Origin: Dillenia suffruticosa
Lineage: Eukaryota > Streptophyta > Magnoliopsida > Dilleniales > Dilleniaceae
Assembly: GCA_033439265.1 (NCBI GenBank)
Contig: JAVTVX010000031.1
Span: 13,305,001 to 13,369,000, forward strand
Direction of reading: 5' to 3'
DNA length: 64,000 nucleotides
Part shown: positions 39,621 through 52,399 of the stretch, in pieces
How the letters are laid out: each line of letters starts with the position of its first letter
Numbering within the stretch: position 1 is the first letter of the stretch
Notes under the pieces: model-generated
The model's input: the letters and a program-made list of their open reading frames with translations, nothing else
What the model was told of the DNA's origin: nothing
The model's database searches: none
Translations under genes and position numbers: made by a program

Positions 39621-40584
39621 ATATTACGGATCCAACCCATGATATATATGGGTTACAAACGAAAATAGTTTTCTATCTAGGTTGTTTTAATTTTTTTTTT
39701 ATTTTTAAGTTAGTTTCATACAAAGCTCCCAATTGACTTGGCATTGATGCATTCAGTTTCAAATAAGTTTAAGTAATATTTAGAAATGGGAAAAGGGCAA
39801 AATAAGGAAAACAAGCATTCAGAGTGCCTGTCCTATTGACCAACACTCGTTCCCATAGATAAAAGGGTTAGATTTATAAGCCAAATTCAAAATTTAAAAT
39901 AATAATAAAAAAATTATATTAAAAAATTATTTTTTAAAATAATTTCGATAAGCGTTCAAACTAAATTAATTAAATATGATTTCAGATATCAATTGATATA
40001 ATATATATAAAAAAAAGGAGAGTTAGTTCTTTAATTAAATTTTAATCACTCGGATTAAATTAATTAAATTTTTATATACTGATAGTCAAATATCAAAAAA
40101 AAATTATATTAGATAAATTTTTATTATACCCATGAATTTACACAATATATTTATTTAACCCTAGAAATGTGTAAATTACTATAGTATTTTAGATAAATTT
40201 GTCTATAAATATATATTAAGATGGTAATAGTAAAAATTTTTATCAGTTATAAAGGGAAAAACTCATCTCCTCCTCACTTCACAGCAATGTCATCTTAATA
40301 TGAAATCACTCACAAAAAGTTCTTTTTTCTTTTTTCTTAATTGCAAAAAGGAAGTAAGAAACTCCAACTTGCACTACATAAAAAGCAAATATATGTGAAG
40401 CTGAGGAGAGAGAAGCAAGACTCTCCGATCCACCATTATTTGGGCAATTACTCGAAGAGGAGAGGTGGCCATGGTTGAGCCGGGGCCCTTTTTATTTTGG
40501 GGGGGTGGTCGCGCTCAGGATTTAGGCCCATATGACAAGGCTCGGGCCTAAATTTTTAGGCCCTTCAAAATCAGTTGGGTCTTG

Positions 40585-40760
40585 GATTAGGCGATCAAGA
40601 CGCATTTTTTTAATTAAATAGATTAATATTTAAAATTATATTTCGATTAATTCGATTCGAATATTATTATATCTAATTTAAAAAAAAACTATTTCAAAAT
40701 TTTCGAATTCAATACTTGATTAAACGATTTAATACTTTTATCTACTAAACTAACTATTCG
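40585..40760 (-). repeat. SINE copy (long family), decayed
   Basis: GATTAATTCGATTCGAATATT, ATTTTCGAATTCAATACTTG and GATTAAACGATTTAATACTT match landmarks of the long SINE family. No target duplication seen. Confidence 0.4.
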
Positions 40761-41159
40761 TTAATGCGACCAAATTTTTATTAAAGTTCTAAGATTTTAT
40801 TTTTTGTCCCACGTGAGAGATACCCAGAAACTTGGTAATGCTTCAATTGTATTCTCATTTTCATCCGAATATATGTCATTTACAAGCATGATATTTGTTT
40901 GTCTATGCGATTCTTCTGAATTGTTAATGTTATGTGTTTGCTGCATGTGTCTTTGAGTTGATTTTTGTTTGCTTGAACAGCATTGCTAAATATCCCAAAA
41001 GGTTTCAATTTTTTAAAGTACCAAATTCAATTAGATAAAATTGTTTCTTGAAATATTATATCATGTACTCAGAGACGAATCCTCTGTAACCATCAATAGT
41101 AGGACAGGTACAGGTACATGTCTATTGCAACCGTTTCTGTCCATTGATTTTCCCATTTC

Positions 41160-41600
41160 TAGTTGAATGCCCACACAAGAATTAGTGTACTCTTGCCCAT
41201 TCTCGGTCTAATCATCCTTGCAATGAGAAAGGACATGAAACGAACAAATACTCATACTTTTGTGCTAATATCATTACTTCGTCAACACCTCACCATGCAG
41301 ATTCCATTTTTACAGGTGCCTCCAGCAAGTGCAAGTGCAAGTGGAAGTGTAAGTAGCGTGGGGGTCATTCTACAATCGCGATACCTATAGGGATATAGCT
41401 GTTGAATCTTCATTTAATTTCCATCCTATAAAAATGCCGACCGAAGGACGGTGATCCGACCGTCACAAACTCCATGGGTATCAATAGTCTTGGGAATGTT
41501 AGATTAGTCTGTAGTTCAGACAAAAAAGGAAAGTAGATCACTGCACGACATTTGCGCTGGTCTACCTTCTGCAGACTATTTGGACATATATTGAACTGCA
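41160..41600 (-). repeat. duplicated intergenic block of the PUP cluster
   Basis: Homologous by eye to 45255-45560: shared CTTG(C/T)CCATTCTCG, CAATGAGAAA.G.CAT, AATGTCAT/AATATCAT, GGTGCCTCCAGCA versus GGCACCTTCAGCA, and TATATTGAACTGCA versus TATACTGAACTATA. It marks the downstream flank of a duplicated permease unit. Confidence 0.55.
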
Positions 41601-41618
41601 GCACCATAGCCGATCAAT

Positions 41619-41765
41619 ACCAAATTCCGGATTCAAAACTTGAAAATAAAAATAATTATATCCTGAGAGTTGCCCTTAAATGGGCCCAACAAGCGTTTGA
41701 ACCGAATTAATCGGAATATAACTCTAAATATTGATTGATACAATACTGGAAAAAAAAAAAGAACT
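41619..41765 (+). mobile_element. SINE copy (long family) inside PUP relic unit
   Basis: 147 bp in plus orientation ending in poly-A (about 41750-41760), flanked by ATAGCYGATYAAT at 41606-41618 and 41766-41778 (two transitions). Contains GAGAGTTGCCCTTAAATGGG and GAACCGAATTAATCGGAATA, as in the family. Confidence 0.65.
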
Positions 41766-41814
41766 ATAGCTGATTAATTAGTAAGAAGAAAGCAGAATGA
41801 AGATCTATGAGGAT

Positions 41815-42020
41815 GCAGATTAATGCGAAGGCCGATTTGAAAGGTGGGTTTTCATCTGTGCTTCTGTTAGCAAAGTATGTTTTTGGGAGGTAGTTGGAAC
41901 AGGGGAATGTAATGTGAAATCCTGTTGTTTCAGCCATTGCTGCATGTACATTCTGCCTACTAGAGTAGCAAACTGCCTGTGCGGAGGGTACAAACGATGA
42001 ATTTATAGTAAATTGGATCT
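41815..42020 (-). pseudogene. purine permease relic A (N-terminal part)
   Basis: Matches the intact permease around 48540-48770 (TM1-TM2): GCRAAGGCCRATTT.AA.GGTGGGTT, CAT.TGCTGC, CT(A)CCTACTAGAGTAGC and GCCTGTGC versus GCTTGTGC. In protein it reads SAQAVCYSSRQ...NPPFKSAF, with breaks. The rest of the gene is gone. Confidence 0.65.
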
Positions 42021-42435
42021 GTCATTAATTTCTTGGCTTTGAAGGAGGTGCTTGGTCATTTATAGTTGCCTTGTCTAGTAAAAGTTCTCTACCCTCTTCT
42101 GCATGGATGCTCGAAAATTTTATTTAATGTGAAATTAGCGACAAGGTGATGCCTACGTGATGTTGTTAATGTCACACAAAATCAGGTTGGTCGGAGATGT
42201 TATTTGCAAATATGAGGTTATTTTCCCACGTAGAATCTATGAGTTTTCCTGTACCATGAGCAAGGAAACAACTAATAAGCATCTGTTGATCTTGTTTTAT
42301 TTTATTTGGTATTGCATTAGAGAAGATAAAGAACAATTTGTCATTTCAGTCATCAATTATGAGACGCCGAGAGAAAGCCCGGGGGGGGGAGAGAGAGAGA
42401 GAGAGAGATGAGAGGAATTTATTTCCCTATTTTGT

Positions 42436-44370
42436 TTATGAGCTCAATTTTTCAGTAATAAAAAATAAAGCAGCTTCATTTACACTGTCTTCTGTAGGCC
42501 TGAATTTGGACTTGGACTTGTAGTCATCAGGATAGTGTTGGTACGCATAAGATGTGGATCCCCAAATGGAAAGAAACATGGAGATCCCTTTAATTCCATC
42601 CATGTTGTCAACGAAAAAGATCACAGCAAGAATGGGAACGATGGGCAAAGCCAGAGTACTAATGGTATTAGTAGAAACAGAAGTGAGCTCTGCCAGCAAT
42701 TCCACTGCACCAAAGCCAGAGTACTAATGGTATTAGCAGAAACAGAATACAAATGGTGTTAGCAGAAACATAAGACATCTCACTGAGCTCGAACCCCTCC
42801 ATTTCAACCTTCAAAGTCTTCCACTCTCTGCTGGCAAAAAGTCCTACTCCAGTAGTGAGTTGCAACCATTGACTGGTACACTATCAGCTTTAAAATCACA
42901 TTGAGGTTGTCTTTTCTAAAATCTTTAGGAAACAGAACCGTCCTACGGAAATTAACAATCCATACAGAGCGGAGGCACCAATAGTACATTTGAATCCAAC
43001 TCCTGCCGGGTTTTCCGAGTCACTGTTGAGGACAAGGGGACAGAGGAGATGGTGAAAATGACCAGGAAATTAACAACCGAGGGTGTGAATCTCAGTGAAT
43101 TTATGAAGTATGAAAAAAGTGCCTTCAAAGCTAGTTGGGAGGCAGTGATGAGAGGATAAGTTGAGGCAAGGATGGTAAATTAGTACTATTTGTTGGATCA
43201 TTAATTCAGCATTAGACTTATAGATTAAAATAATAATATAATACATGTTATCATTTAAAATAAACTCATATAAAAGTAATCTGATAAATTTAAAAATTAG
43301 GTATTTTGGATTTAATATATCTCATAGAATATTAAAATAAATAAATGTGTAGATACTGGAAGGACATTTACGATTTATGATGGGTTAAATAGGGAATGTC
43401 GAAAGGTGAATTAAAGACAACTGATATAAGTTGAATAGAAATATTTGGAAGATAAAATCACCCTACAACTATAAAAGGGTTATGATCCGTGCGTCAATAC
43501 ATCATTCCACTTTTTAATACCCCCGAGAGTTTTGCGAAGATATATTTGATCTGAAAGGTCGAACCCAAGATTCTGTCCATACCAGAATCTTATTTAATTC
43601 AGTTCTTCAGCTATGAAATTAGGTAATTTTCTATCTGATCTAAGTTTTTGATTTCAGTGATTAAGTTTATTAATTCTGATGATTTAATGCGATATTTGGG
43701 ATGGTTCTGTATCAAGTTATTTTTCCCAACACTAATGTATATACAGTACGCTCTCTCCTCCCACAAAAGGGCCGAGGATTGTGCAGATTGAAGCAAAGGC
43801 CAATTTTGAAGGCGGGTTTTGGTCAACACTTCCATTGGAAAATTTTTTGGTTCTTGAGAGGTAAAAATGGGTAGAGGACGGGGAAGCCAGCATCTTGAAT
43901 AACTGCTACCATCCATAAGCTGTTTCCACCTTTGTTGAAGTACCATCTACCTAGAAAAGTAGCAACAGCCTGTGCAGTGAGCAATAGTAAGGAGTAGATA
44001 GTTATTCTGATCCACCATTTATAACTTCGACAAGGGACTAGTGATTGGTCATGGAGAGTTGCAATAGCAGGTGAATTCTCTTCTTTCTTCGTGTGGGATG
44101 CCGAAATAATGAGATGCCAAAGTATCAGGAATCAGCTGAAGCTGTAGGACGACGCTTTAAGAATGAAAAAGTCCCCAAAACGACGCAAGCTGATCAATTT
44201 TTCTCTCTTGTATTGTAGTTGTCTTAATGAATTTATGGATCATACGCATCATAAGTGTGAAGGCAGATGTCTGCAAATGATTAAGTTCAAGAAGACAAAT
44301 TTCTACTTGGTTAAAATTTTTTTGAAACTACTTAAGATGTTGAGCTGCGCCAGCTTCCTCCATGTTAAAA
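42436..44370 (-). pseudogene. purine permease pseudogene B, split by a solo LTR
   Basis: Nearly full-length relative of the intact permease. The first-exon homologue with its GA-rich leader lies near 44335-44420, the N-terminal half at 43737-44110, and the middle and C-terminal half at 42436-43165 (LTSVSTNTISTLALPIVPILAVIFFVDNMDGIKGIS is readable). The halves are separated by the LTR at 43191-43731. There are stops and frameshifts throughout, and a tandem repeat of an AGTACTAATGGTATTAG phrase near 42655 and 42720. Confidence 0.8.
43191..43731. mobile_element. solo LTR (541 bp) inside permease pseudogene B
   Basis: Begins TGTTGG and ends CCAACA, the inverted terminal hexamers of many LTRs. 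Flanked by CTATT (43186-43190) and CTAAT (43732-43736), a 5-bp target duplication with one mismatch. A TATAAAAG box sits at 43470-43477, consistent with an LTR promoter in plus orientation. No internal coding region, so it is probably a recombination-derived solo LTR. Confidence 0.7.
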
Positions 44371-44401
44371 GTTGCAGAAGTTCTCCTCTCTTTAGGAGAT
44401 T

Positions 44402-45560
44402 TTAGAGAGACAGAAGGAGGGAGAGGTGGTCAAAATGAACAATAACGTCCGTTGCTCCGGGGCCATACCGACTCGACCAACTCCTACCCACTCCGGGGCA
44501 CCATAGCATTTCCGGAATAAGGGGGCAGGCTAACTCTAGGTCCCACTCTGCCTTTTTCTGCTTTTTTCGCTTCGCTTCTCCCTCACTGTTGATTCTAGAG
44601 CAAGTCACATCCATATTAAATCATCCAGAAGTTATGCTCAATAGGAGAGTCAGAAGTTGCAGAAGCTATCCTCTTTCCAGGAGATTTATGAGGGAGAGGG
44701 AGAGGGAGAGGGAGAGATGGTATAACAGAGCAATAACATAATATTAGTTTATTTGATAATTGTAGTTAGCAGGTAACACAAGGTGTACAGGAACATTAAA
44801 ATTGGATTTTTCAACATGGTTAACAATTAAGTGATGATGGGTTATGTAATGATGTGTCAAAACTGGTTTTTGGCCACATTTATGCACCATGCGATGCTCG
44901 TGTGTGTTAGAAAAGGATTCTAAAGAATGAAAAATATAAATGTGGAGTTTGAGGTGATACAATTCGTCTCATCAAATTTATGTCGATAATTTTTATACGC
45001 AAACAAATTATAAAGGCGTAAATTCTGAGTAAAGATCTATGTTACCTCACTCTACGAGTACCCTGCTATGCTAGGCAATATATGGCCTAGCAGGTTGTGC
45101 ACCATAACCCAATCAAGCAGATGCTGTAGAGCACAAAGCTTATGCTTCTGGAATGCATAATGGAAATACCTGTGTCCGTTCAATTACAAATAATTTGAAT
45201 CTTAGATAGAGGGGCATCTTCTACCAGCTAAACTGGGATTTGACTGCATCAACCGCTAACTTGTTTGAGGGTGATGTCTGTCATATAGTTAGGTTTTCTT
45301 GTCCATTCTCGAGTCCATCCCAACAATGAGAAAAGGCATCAACAAATGGTCACAGGCATACGCTAATGTCATACTAATGGTGCATGTAGCCACCAAACGG
45401 TTTGCATATTTGGGGGCACCTTCAGCAGGTTACAAAATATGAGCTCTAGACAGAATGAGGGACAGGAAAGAAGATCACTGAATGATGTATTGCCTTCCTG
45501 TTTCGGGTGTTTCTGCATCAAAGTGGATGAACATCTTATACTGAACTATATGGAGATAGT
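44402..45560. other. permease cluster spacer with duplicated leader
   Basis: 44640-44720 repeats the exon 1/leader region of pseudogene B (GTTGCAGAAG...TCTCCTCTTT/TATCCTCTTT..AGGAGATTT, then GAGGGAGAGG). 45255-45560 is homologous to 41160-41600. No gene. Confidence 0.5.
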
Positions 45561-45599
45561 GAAATGTTGTGGCTCTAGCTGATTAGAAATATTTTGGCT

Positions 45600-46310
45600 C
45601 GCATCCTTGAACTTAGATTTGTTGCCATCAAGATATTTGTTGCCACCCCATATGCTGCAAATGCCCAGATTGCAAGAAACATGCCAAGGGCCTTGATCCA
45701 TTCATTTTTTTCATGGAAAACAATGACAAACATCTATAACAGGGACGAAAGGAAGAGATTAATGGCGACTGGCCATGCTTCACCATTTGATCAAACCTGC
45801 CAACCCACCCTGTGGCTGTCCAAACCAAAGCCATCACATGGAACAACTTTCCAAGCTCAAACTTCTCCATTTCAATCTTCCAAGTGTTGGAAGAAAGTCC
45901 CACCATGGTTGCAGTATAGCGGTTAAAGACGAATATTAAAATCAAATTGGGATTTCTGTTTCTAGGACTTTCCGGAAGCAGAATTGTCTCACTGAAAGCA
46001 ACAGTGCGTACAATGAAGATGCAACATAAGGGAACGTGAAGCCAATTGCATAAGTTCCTTCCTTTTAAGGACTGGTTTGGGATTTTCAGAGTTGCGGTTG
46101 AAGACCACAAGGATGTAGGAGGAGTTCGGTAGGTGGATATAGTGTAATAAGAAGAGACAGGATAATTGAAGACTGCATAGGGTTTCTGCCATCTGGGTGC
46201 AGATTGATGCAAAGGGATGCAAAGCGGAGGAGGAAGGCACCTCCTGTGCAGCTAGAGTGGGCAATAAATAGAAGGGATATTCTGATCCACCATCTATAAT
46301 TCATTTGCCA
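45600..46310 (-). pseudogene. purine permease pseudogene C
   Basis: Aligns with 47827-48350 of the intact gene (for example ACCTGCCA.CC..TGGCTGTCCAAA, CTTCTCCATTTCAATCTTCCA, TCACTGAAAGCAACAGTGC versus TAGTGAAAGCAACAATGC), then jumps to the N-terminal GTGCTGTGAG/TTGATCCACCAT region with parts deleted. Stops and frameshifts in every frame. Confidence 0.75.
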
Positions 46311-46499
46311 TGTAACGTTGCTTTGTCATTGATAGAACTTCAGGTGATGTTGGTGAAGCAAACCTGTTAGTTGTCTTGGTCCTAAGACAACATGTCACGG
46401 AATGGAAATCCTTTTTCTCATTCCAATTAAATTTTATGATTTAACATATAGTCAATCTCACATTGAGCAACAAGCCATTCCCATATGTGGGGTTCAAAG

Positions 46500-47330
46500 G
46501 CCTGTCTTCTTTCATCATTAAATGAGTTTGTCATCATAGGAAGCTACAGTAAGTAGACCCTAATAGAACACTTGCAACTAATTGTTTGACCTTGCTAGTA
46601 GATACATATGAATAATACGATTTTCTCGAGAACAAAAGGAAAGGGGAAAAAAAAAAGAACAACTGGTAGGATGACTGAGGACTTCTGTGTCAGAAATTCA
46701 TACATTTGAACAGTATTACCTTTGTTAACAGGCTATAATCATGTAATGTAGTTTACAATATATAATTTTCACTGGTAGCTGTTACAACGAGGAAGTATGC
46801 TTAAGAAGTCACTGGAGAGAGAGAGAACGAAGGATGAGACATAGTCCAAGGAAACAATTAGAAAGACAAATCAAAAGAAAATGGCCTCCCAATACCATAT
46901 GGAAAAAGACAAAAGACTTTAAAAGTATGAGTGTTGACCGTTTAACCTTGAAAAAACAAAACGGAGTATGAATCCTGTGTCCGGTCTTGGTTCATAAAAG
47001 GAGGGGGCTTGGTTTTACATTCTTAATGGCAAAATAGTAAGGTCAAGCAGAAGTATCTAATAATTTGATTAAAGTATTTTCATCTGTACCTATTGCAGCA
47101 ACTGATGATGGTAGCAGATGTGACTTGCAGGAAAAATTTTAAGCTGTTCCAAGATGGATTCCAGAAGACTACCTTCGACATGAGCAAGGAAACAAAACAA
47201 CGTCTACAGATATTAATTGCAGAGAAGGTACGGTGTCGATTATCTATTCAGGCATTGACAAACATGAATCATTACCAGCTCTGAGAGAGAGAGACAGAGA
47301 GAGACAGAGAGACAGAGAAAGATTAGACTA
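46500..47330. other. spacer with duplicated PUP-unit flank
   Basis: 47095-47230 (ACATGAGCAAGGAAACAAAACA) is homologous to 42195-42300 (CCATGAGCAAGGAAACAACT), marking another repeat of the permease unit. Short GA-rich tracts at 46810 and 47283. No gene. Confidence 0.5.
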
Positions 47331-47758
47331 GTAATGGGCCAGGAAGTCTCCAATTGAGACGTGGGTGAGGAAAATCCTCATGATCTCTTATTGAAGTCAT
47401 ATTCCCTTAGCTATTCTTAGATTGAGGCCATAATCCATCATTCTGATCGATGCATCGAAGAAAAGAACAAAAATAAAAATGTTTTCCTGCAGACTGAAGA
47501 CTGGAGTTGAGTAGTCTAATCTCACAAATTCTTCTCATTTTGTTTAGATTATTACCAATTCTTCTCTATGTGGAACTGTTTTTATAAACTAATGGCAGAT
47601 ACAAGTAATTCAAGTGCTTTTTTGGAGTTTGAATTGCCAAAACCAGTAATTTAACTACAAGTAAAGAATGGCAAAATTGTATTGAAAGGAAGATATTTCT
47701 CTATTTTATTTATAAGCTGAATTTTTAATTCCCCTTTCCTTTCACTATTAGAAGCAGC

Positions 47759-50157
47759 CTAAGAAGCCTCAACTACACTTTCCTCTGCAGACTTAGGTTT
47801 GGACTTGGACTTGAAATCTTCAAGATAGTGTTCATAAGCATAAGATACAAATCCCCAAACAGCAAGAAACGTGGAGATCCCTTTGATCCCATTCATTCTG
47901 TCATGGAAAAAGATCACCGCAAAAACTGGAACAATAGGCAAAGCTAGAGTACTAATGGCATTAGCAAAAAGAGATGTAAGCTCTGCGATCAACCCCATTG
48001 TACCAATTGACCAAACCTGCCAGCCTATGGCTGTCCAAATCAAAACCATCCAATAGGACACCTCTCCGAGCTTATACCCCTCCATTTCACCCTTCAACAA
48101 CTTCCACTCTCCGCTTGCAAAAAGTCCAATTGTGGTTGCAAAGGTTGCAACTATAGACTGGTAGATTATCACCTTCAAGATCACATTGAGATTTTCAGTC
48201 TTTAGAATCCTTTGAAAAAAAAACTGCCCTAGTGAAAGCAACAATGCATATAGAGCAGACGCGAGAATAGTGCATATGAAGCCAATAGCATACTTTGTTT
48301 TAGAGACACCTGTTGGATTTTCGGAGTCACTATTGAAGACAAGGAGGGTAGCTGAGACTGTAAGGATGACCAAGGAATTGACTATGTAGGGAGTGAACCT
48401 TTGGGAGTTTATGAAGAATGAGAAGAGTGCATTGAAGGCAAGTTGAGAAGCAGAGATAAGGGAATAAGTGGAAACAGGAAGATACATTAACCCTACTGAA
48501 TACAACATGCAGTTTCCTCCTGCTACGAGGCCTAAGACTGCACAGACCGTAGCAAAGGCCAATTTTGAAGGTGGGTTTGGATTATTATTGTTTTCACTAG
48601 AAAAGTTTTTGGACCTGGAGAGGTAAAAAGAGAAAGGGTAGAGGATAGGGAAGCCTGCTGTTTGAACTATTGTTGCCAACCATATGCTGCTTCCACCTTT
48701 GTCGAAGTACAATCTACCTAGTAGAGTAGCTTCAGCTTGTGCTGTGAGTACAAGGAAGGAGTAGATACTTATTTTGATCCACCATTGAATACTTCGGCGA
48801 GGGACTAGTGCTTGGTTGTTCTGAGTCTCCTTGCCGGGTGAATTCTCTTCTTTCTTTTCCTGGCTCTGGGAAGCTAAAAACATCATGAAACATGTTTAAA
48901 GTGTTAGAGATGAGATGAAGTTGTTCTTTAACATTGGCTTTTGTTCAACAAAAATGATAAGCATGGGTCAAAAATACGTTTTTGGTATGTTCATTTGTGA
49001 TGTGTTACCTTAAATATCATGTTAAGACTCAATATCTTATATTTTGAATGTGTGAAGGTGTATTGTATAAATTCCATGAATGCATAACATTACTTGCAAT
49101 ACCTCTACTTTAAAAAGTTATTTTATATGTAAATTAAAAGCTCAGACATTATAATATTATAATACCGTATGTTTTTATTCAAAATTCTAAATCTATAATA
49201 TAAACACGTCTAAAATAATTATATATATCTTATGATATGTAATAGTATAAAGTTCTCTATTATTTTTTTCGTATTATCATTTTCATGTCTTGTAAATTCT
49301 CTAAAATGTGGAAAGCATACTCATTTGTTAGAAAATTGAAGGGAACTCTTCATTCTCTAGATTAATGAATGTAAATATTTGAAAGTTTATTATTACTACC
49401 TAGGAAGAACATCAGATGATCAGAAGAGGAAAAACTCAGTCTCCCCCCCCTAAAAAAAAAAAAAAAGAACTGCCTTTCCTCTTACAAGAGGAATTCATTG
49501 AGATACATGAAAAAGTAATCATTCTCCAAATTAGTGTCTAAGGAGATTTATATCTATATCAGCATGAGCAGAGTATGTTTATCCAAAAGGGTTTGATCTG
49601 TCACCTTTTTTTTGATCAAGAGAAACATATTGGTAATAAAATCAAACAAGCGGAAAAATATGCATGTAATGTGTATGTGTGTATATGCATATTGCAGCTT
49701 TGTAATTGTAGTCTATAAAACACTTGCAGACACACGTAACTTCATAGTGATCTATGTACTAATATACACCTTATCTTTGGAAAAGACGTTTCCTAAATAG
49801 AGCTCCTGCATATACTCGAATGGAACTAATAGGAGTATAGTTTCGGATACAAGTAGTGTAGTTTAAAAAAAAAAAAATCCAACTTATCTTTGGATTAATC
49901 AATCTCAAAATCAAGGATGAGAAGTCCTCTGTAGATTTCCAAATGAGAAAAGAAAAAACAATTCTTTACATAATGCATGCTAATCTAATTTTCTCTAATA
50001 GATTGTGGTTGTGCATTTGTGGGAGCATGTGTGTGTATGTATGATTATGATCAGGTTCAAGATCATAAAAAATTCATACTAAAATTAGAAAAAGAAAGAA
50101 AAATCTTTGAGTCCACTTACACATGATGTTGAGCTGCAACTCTCCGGCTTCCCCCAT
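47759..50157 (-). CDS. PUP: purine permease (PUP family), intact
   Basis: Membrane transporter of the plant purine permease family (DMT superfamily), which moves adenine, cytokinins or related alkaloids with protons. Two exons, 50121-50157 (MGEAGELQLNIM) and 47759-48873, joined in phase across a GT-AG intron, give 383 residues. This is the usual PUP length, and the short first exon with a MGEA.ELQL start is typical. About ten hydrophobic helices follow: WWIKISIYSFLVLTAQA (TM1), GFPILYPFSFYLS, CMLYSVGLMYLPVSTYSLISASQLAFNA, the ALYALLLSLGQ segment and ALPIVPVFAVIFFHDRMNGIKGIS near the C-terminus, then a Lys/Ser-rich tail. It is the only member of the local cluster with an open frame. Substrate cannot be told from sequence. 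Confidence 0.92.
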
Positions 50158-50667
50158 GCCAAAGATGCAGAAGGTCGACTCCCCTTCAGGGGATTTGAGA
50201 GAGAGAGAGAGTTTCAGACGCAGGTGAACATGCAAAGAAAGTGATTTTGCAACCACAAGCTAAAGGAAAGTGCTCTGAACCCAACTCCAAAAAACTCTCT
50301 TATAGTCCTCACCACTGACAAAGCCCGCATTATGATATAGATCTTGGTCTCGATTAATTATATATATATGTATGTATATATACTTTTGTATTAATCTCAC
50401 TAATTTTTATGATTTAATTTTTTTAATTTGATATATAAATTTAAAAATTTTTCATTTTGAATAATTAACTTTTGAAATAAAAAAATAAATTCTACTTTAA
50501 TATAATTTCAAAGCCACTTCAACATTCAGTTCTCAAATGTAGAGTTGTTATCTGTGATTTTTTTTTATTTTATTTTGAAATTTTACCGTGGCTGAGTTGG
50601 AACCCATTTTGAAAAAATTTTTTATACGCATTATATTAATCGTTACGAAAAATTATTAATAAATTAT

Positions 50668-50836
50668 TTTTTACTTGATCAATCAATATTCAGAATCATT
50701 ATTTAATTAATCTAACTTAAGTTATGATCAGACTCTCTATGGTTCGAACTCTTTCAACGTAATTTTTTTAAAAAAATTTGAATCAAATTTTAATTAAAAG
50801 ATATAATATTTTTTTATTAGACCAATTATTTATTGA
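50668..50836 (-). mobile_element. SINE copy (long family) with 14-bp target duplication
   Basis: 169-bp insertion between perfect TATTAATAAATTAT repeats at 50654-50667 and 50837-50850. Inside are TTGATCAATCAATATTCAGA, TTAATTAATCTAACTTAAGT, TCTCTATGGTTCGAACTC and GAATCAAATTTTAATTAAAAG, the family order. Confidence 0.75.
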
Positions 50837-50888
50837 TATTAATAAATTATAATACAATTAGTATTATTTCTTTTTGATATCGAGTTTA

Positions 50889-50892
<4 letters not shown>

Positions 50893-50953
<61 letters not shown>
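50893..50953. repeat. (CT)n microsatellite
   Basis: Pure CT run of about 30 units. Confidence 0.97.
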
Positions 50954-50956
<3 letters not shown>

Positions 50957-52324
50957 ACCGGAGAGATATGCCAATCCAATACATTCAGCATTTGCCACTC
51001 ATCATATTAATAAATGCTGTCAATGTCAACATTCCGGCCCCCCTTGACCGGCGGATTACATAAATACTACAAAACCGTATAAGACATATGTTCTTGTCTT
51101 CCATGGCGGCCATGAAATGTATGGATAGGTTCCAACTGAAATAACGATGTTTGTACTTTGGTATTTAAACATTGCAATTATTTAGACACACGTTGTCTAG
51201 TAACGTTGGATTTTCCAATGGAGTAATAACTGAGTGAGGGTGGGCGACGATAGGATGAGTTAGGCAAGGATTTGGCTCTTTATATGGAAACTTTAATGCT
51301 TGTTTGTATAAGATAAAGAAAGCAATTCAAATAAGGATGACCAAATGTCATTTTTGGGGATGTTTCTTTTTCTAATTGAGGTGACAACTTATTTATTAAG
51401 AAAATACTTAATTCTATATATTTTTTTTCTTATTTTATAAGTAAAGAATAAAATGATTTGAATTCGAGCATTTAAACTATATAGATACCGAATCAAATTA
51501 TACTGAATGTAACGTTAGTAATTTTATGTTCAAATGGGCTTATTTTAAGTAATGAATTCTAGATTGATCTAATTTTGATCAAAGTCAATTTTGAGTTGAA
51601 TTGCTATACTCATCAATATCCTTTGTATATATATATATTTTAAGATTCGCCTTAGTAATTCTCTCCATAGGCTAACAAGATAAACGATTTTATATATATA
51701 AAAGAGAGATTCGAATTTGAGACTTTTGAGATAAAGAAAATATGTTAATTAAACTATAACTTATCGGCACAAATGAATTTATTTATATTACATATAATAA
51801 ATTTACAAAAGTTTTTCGAAATCTCTATAACTCTAATAAGCTCTGACCTAAAATTGAATCATGGCAAATTATAATTTTAAGATTTGAAGAATAATATTGG
51901 GATCTTGATTTAAACATATGCCCTATGTTGTGGATTTGGCTGATATATTTGTCTCTACCTTAAAGGGGATATTAGTGATTCTAAATGTAAAATAGAGCCC
52001 ATTTAAGTACAATTACCAAACTTTGCACCCAATTACCTTTCTATTAACGCACAAATATGCATAAGAAAATTTTAATAACTCAAATTTTTTTGTAATTATA
52101 TAGAAAATTTTATCTTATATTATATAATTTTATATATACAGACCTTTTAATAAATAAAAAATAAAATAAAATTTTGATTTTCTAGTAATAGGAGCTACGA
52201 AACCTGGCACAAAAGGTTGAATCATTATTGTGCTTTGATTGCTAAAAAACGGGGAGGACAAGGCAGGGTTGATGTATAACCAAAATTAGGCTGAAAGAGA
52301 CTTATATGCAAAAGCATACGTTAA

Positions 52325-52326
<2 letters not shown>

Positions 52327-52399
<73 letters not shown>
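52327..52399. repeat. (CT)n microsatellite
   Basis: CT run of about 36 units with one TTT interruption. A second CTTT-rich run lies at 52660-52696. Confidence 0.97.

Larger units (their letters stand above)
38418..41150. other. SS4 upstream region and repeat-rich spacer
   Basis: 38418-38620 is GA-rich and is probably SS4 5' UTR/promoter. The rest is AT-rich except for the CT/CCC minisatellite. No further gene recognised. Confidence 0.5.

Noticed and set aside
39102-39668. 188-, 169- and 168-residue open frames in the CT-rich island
   Set aside because: Only low-complexity S/L/P or R/E/G residues, open on both strands and several frames at once. This is a composition artefact.
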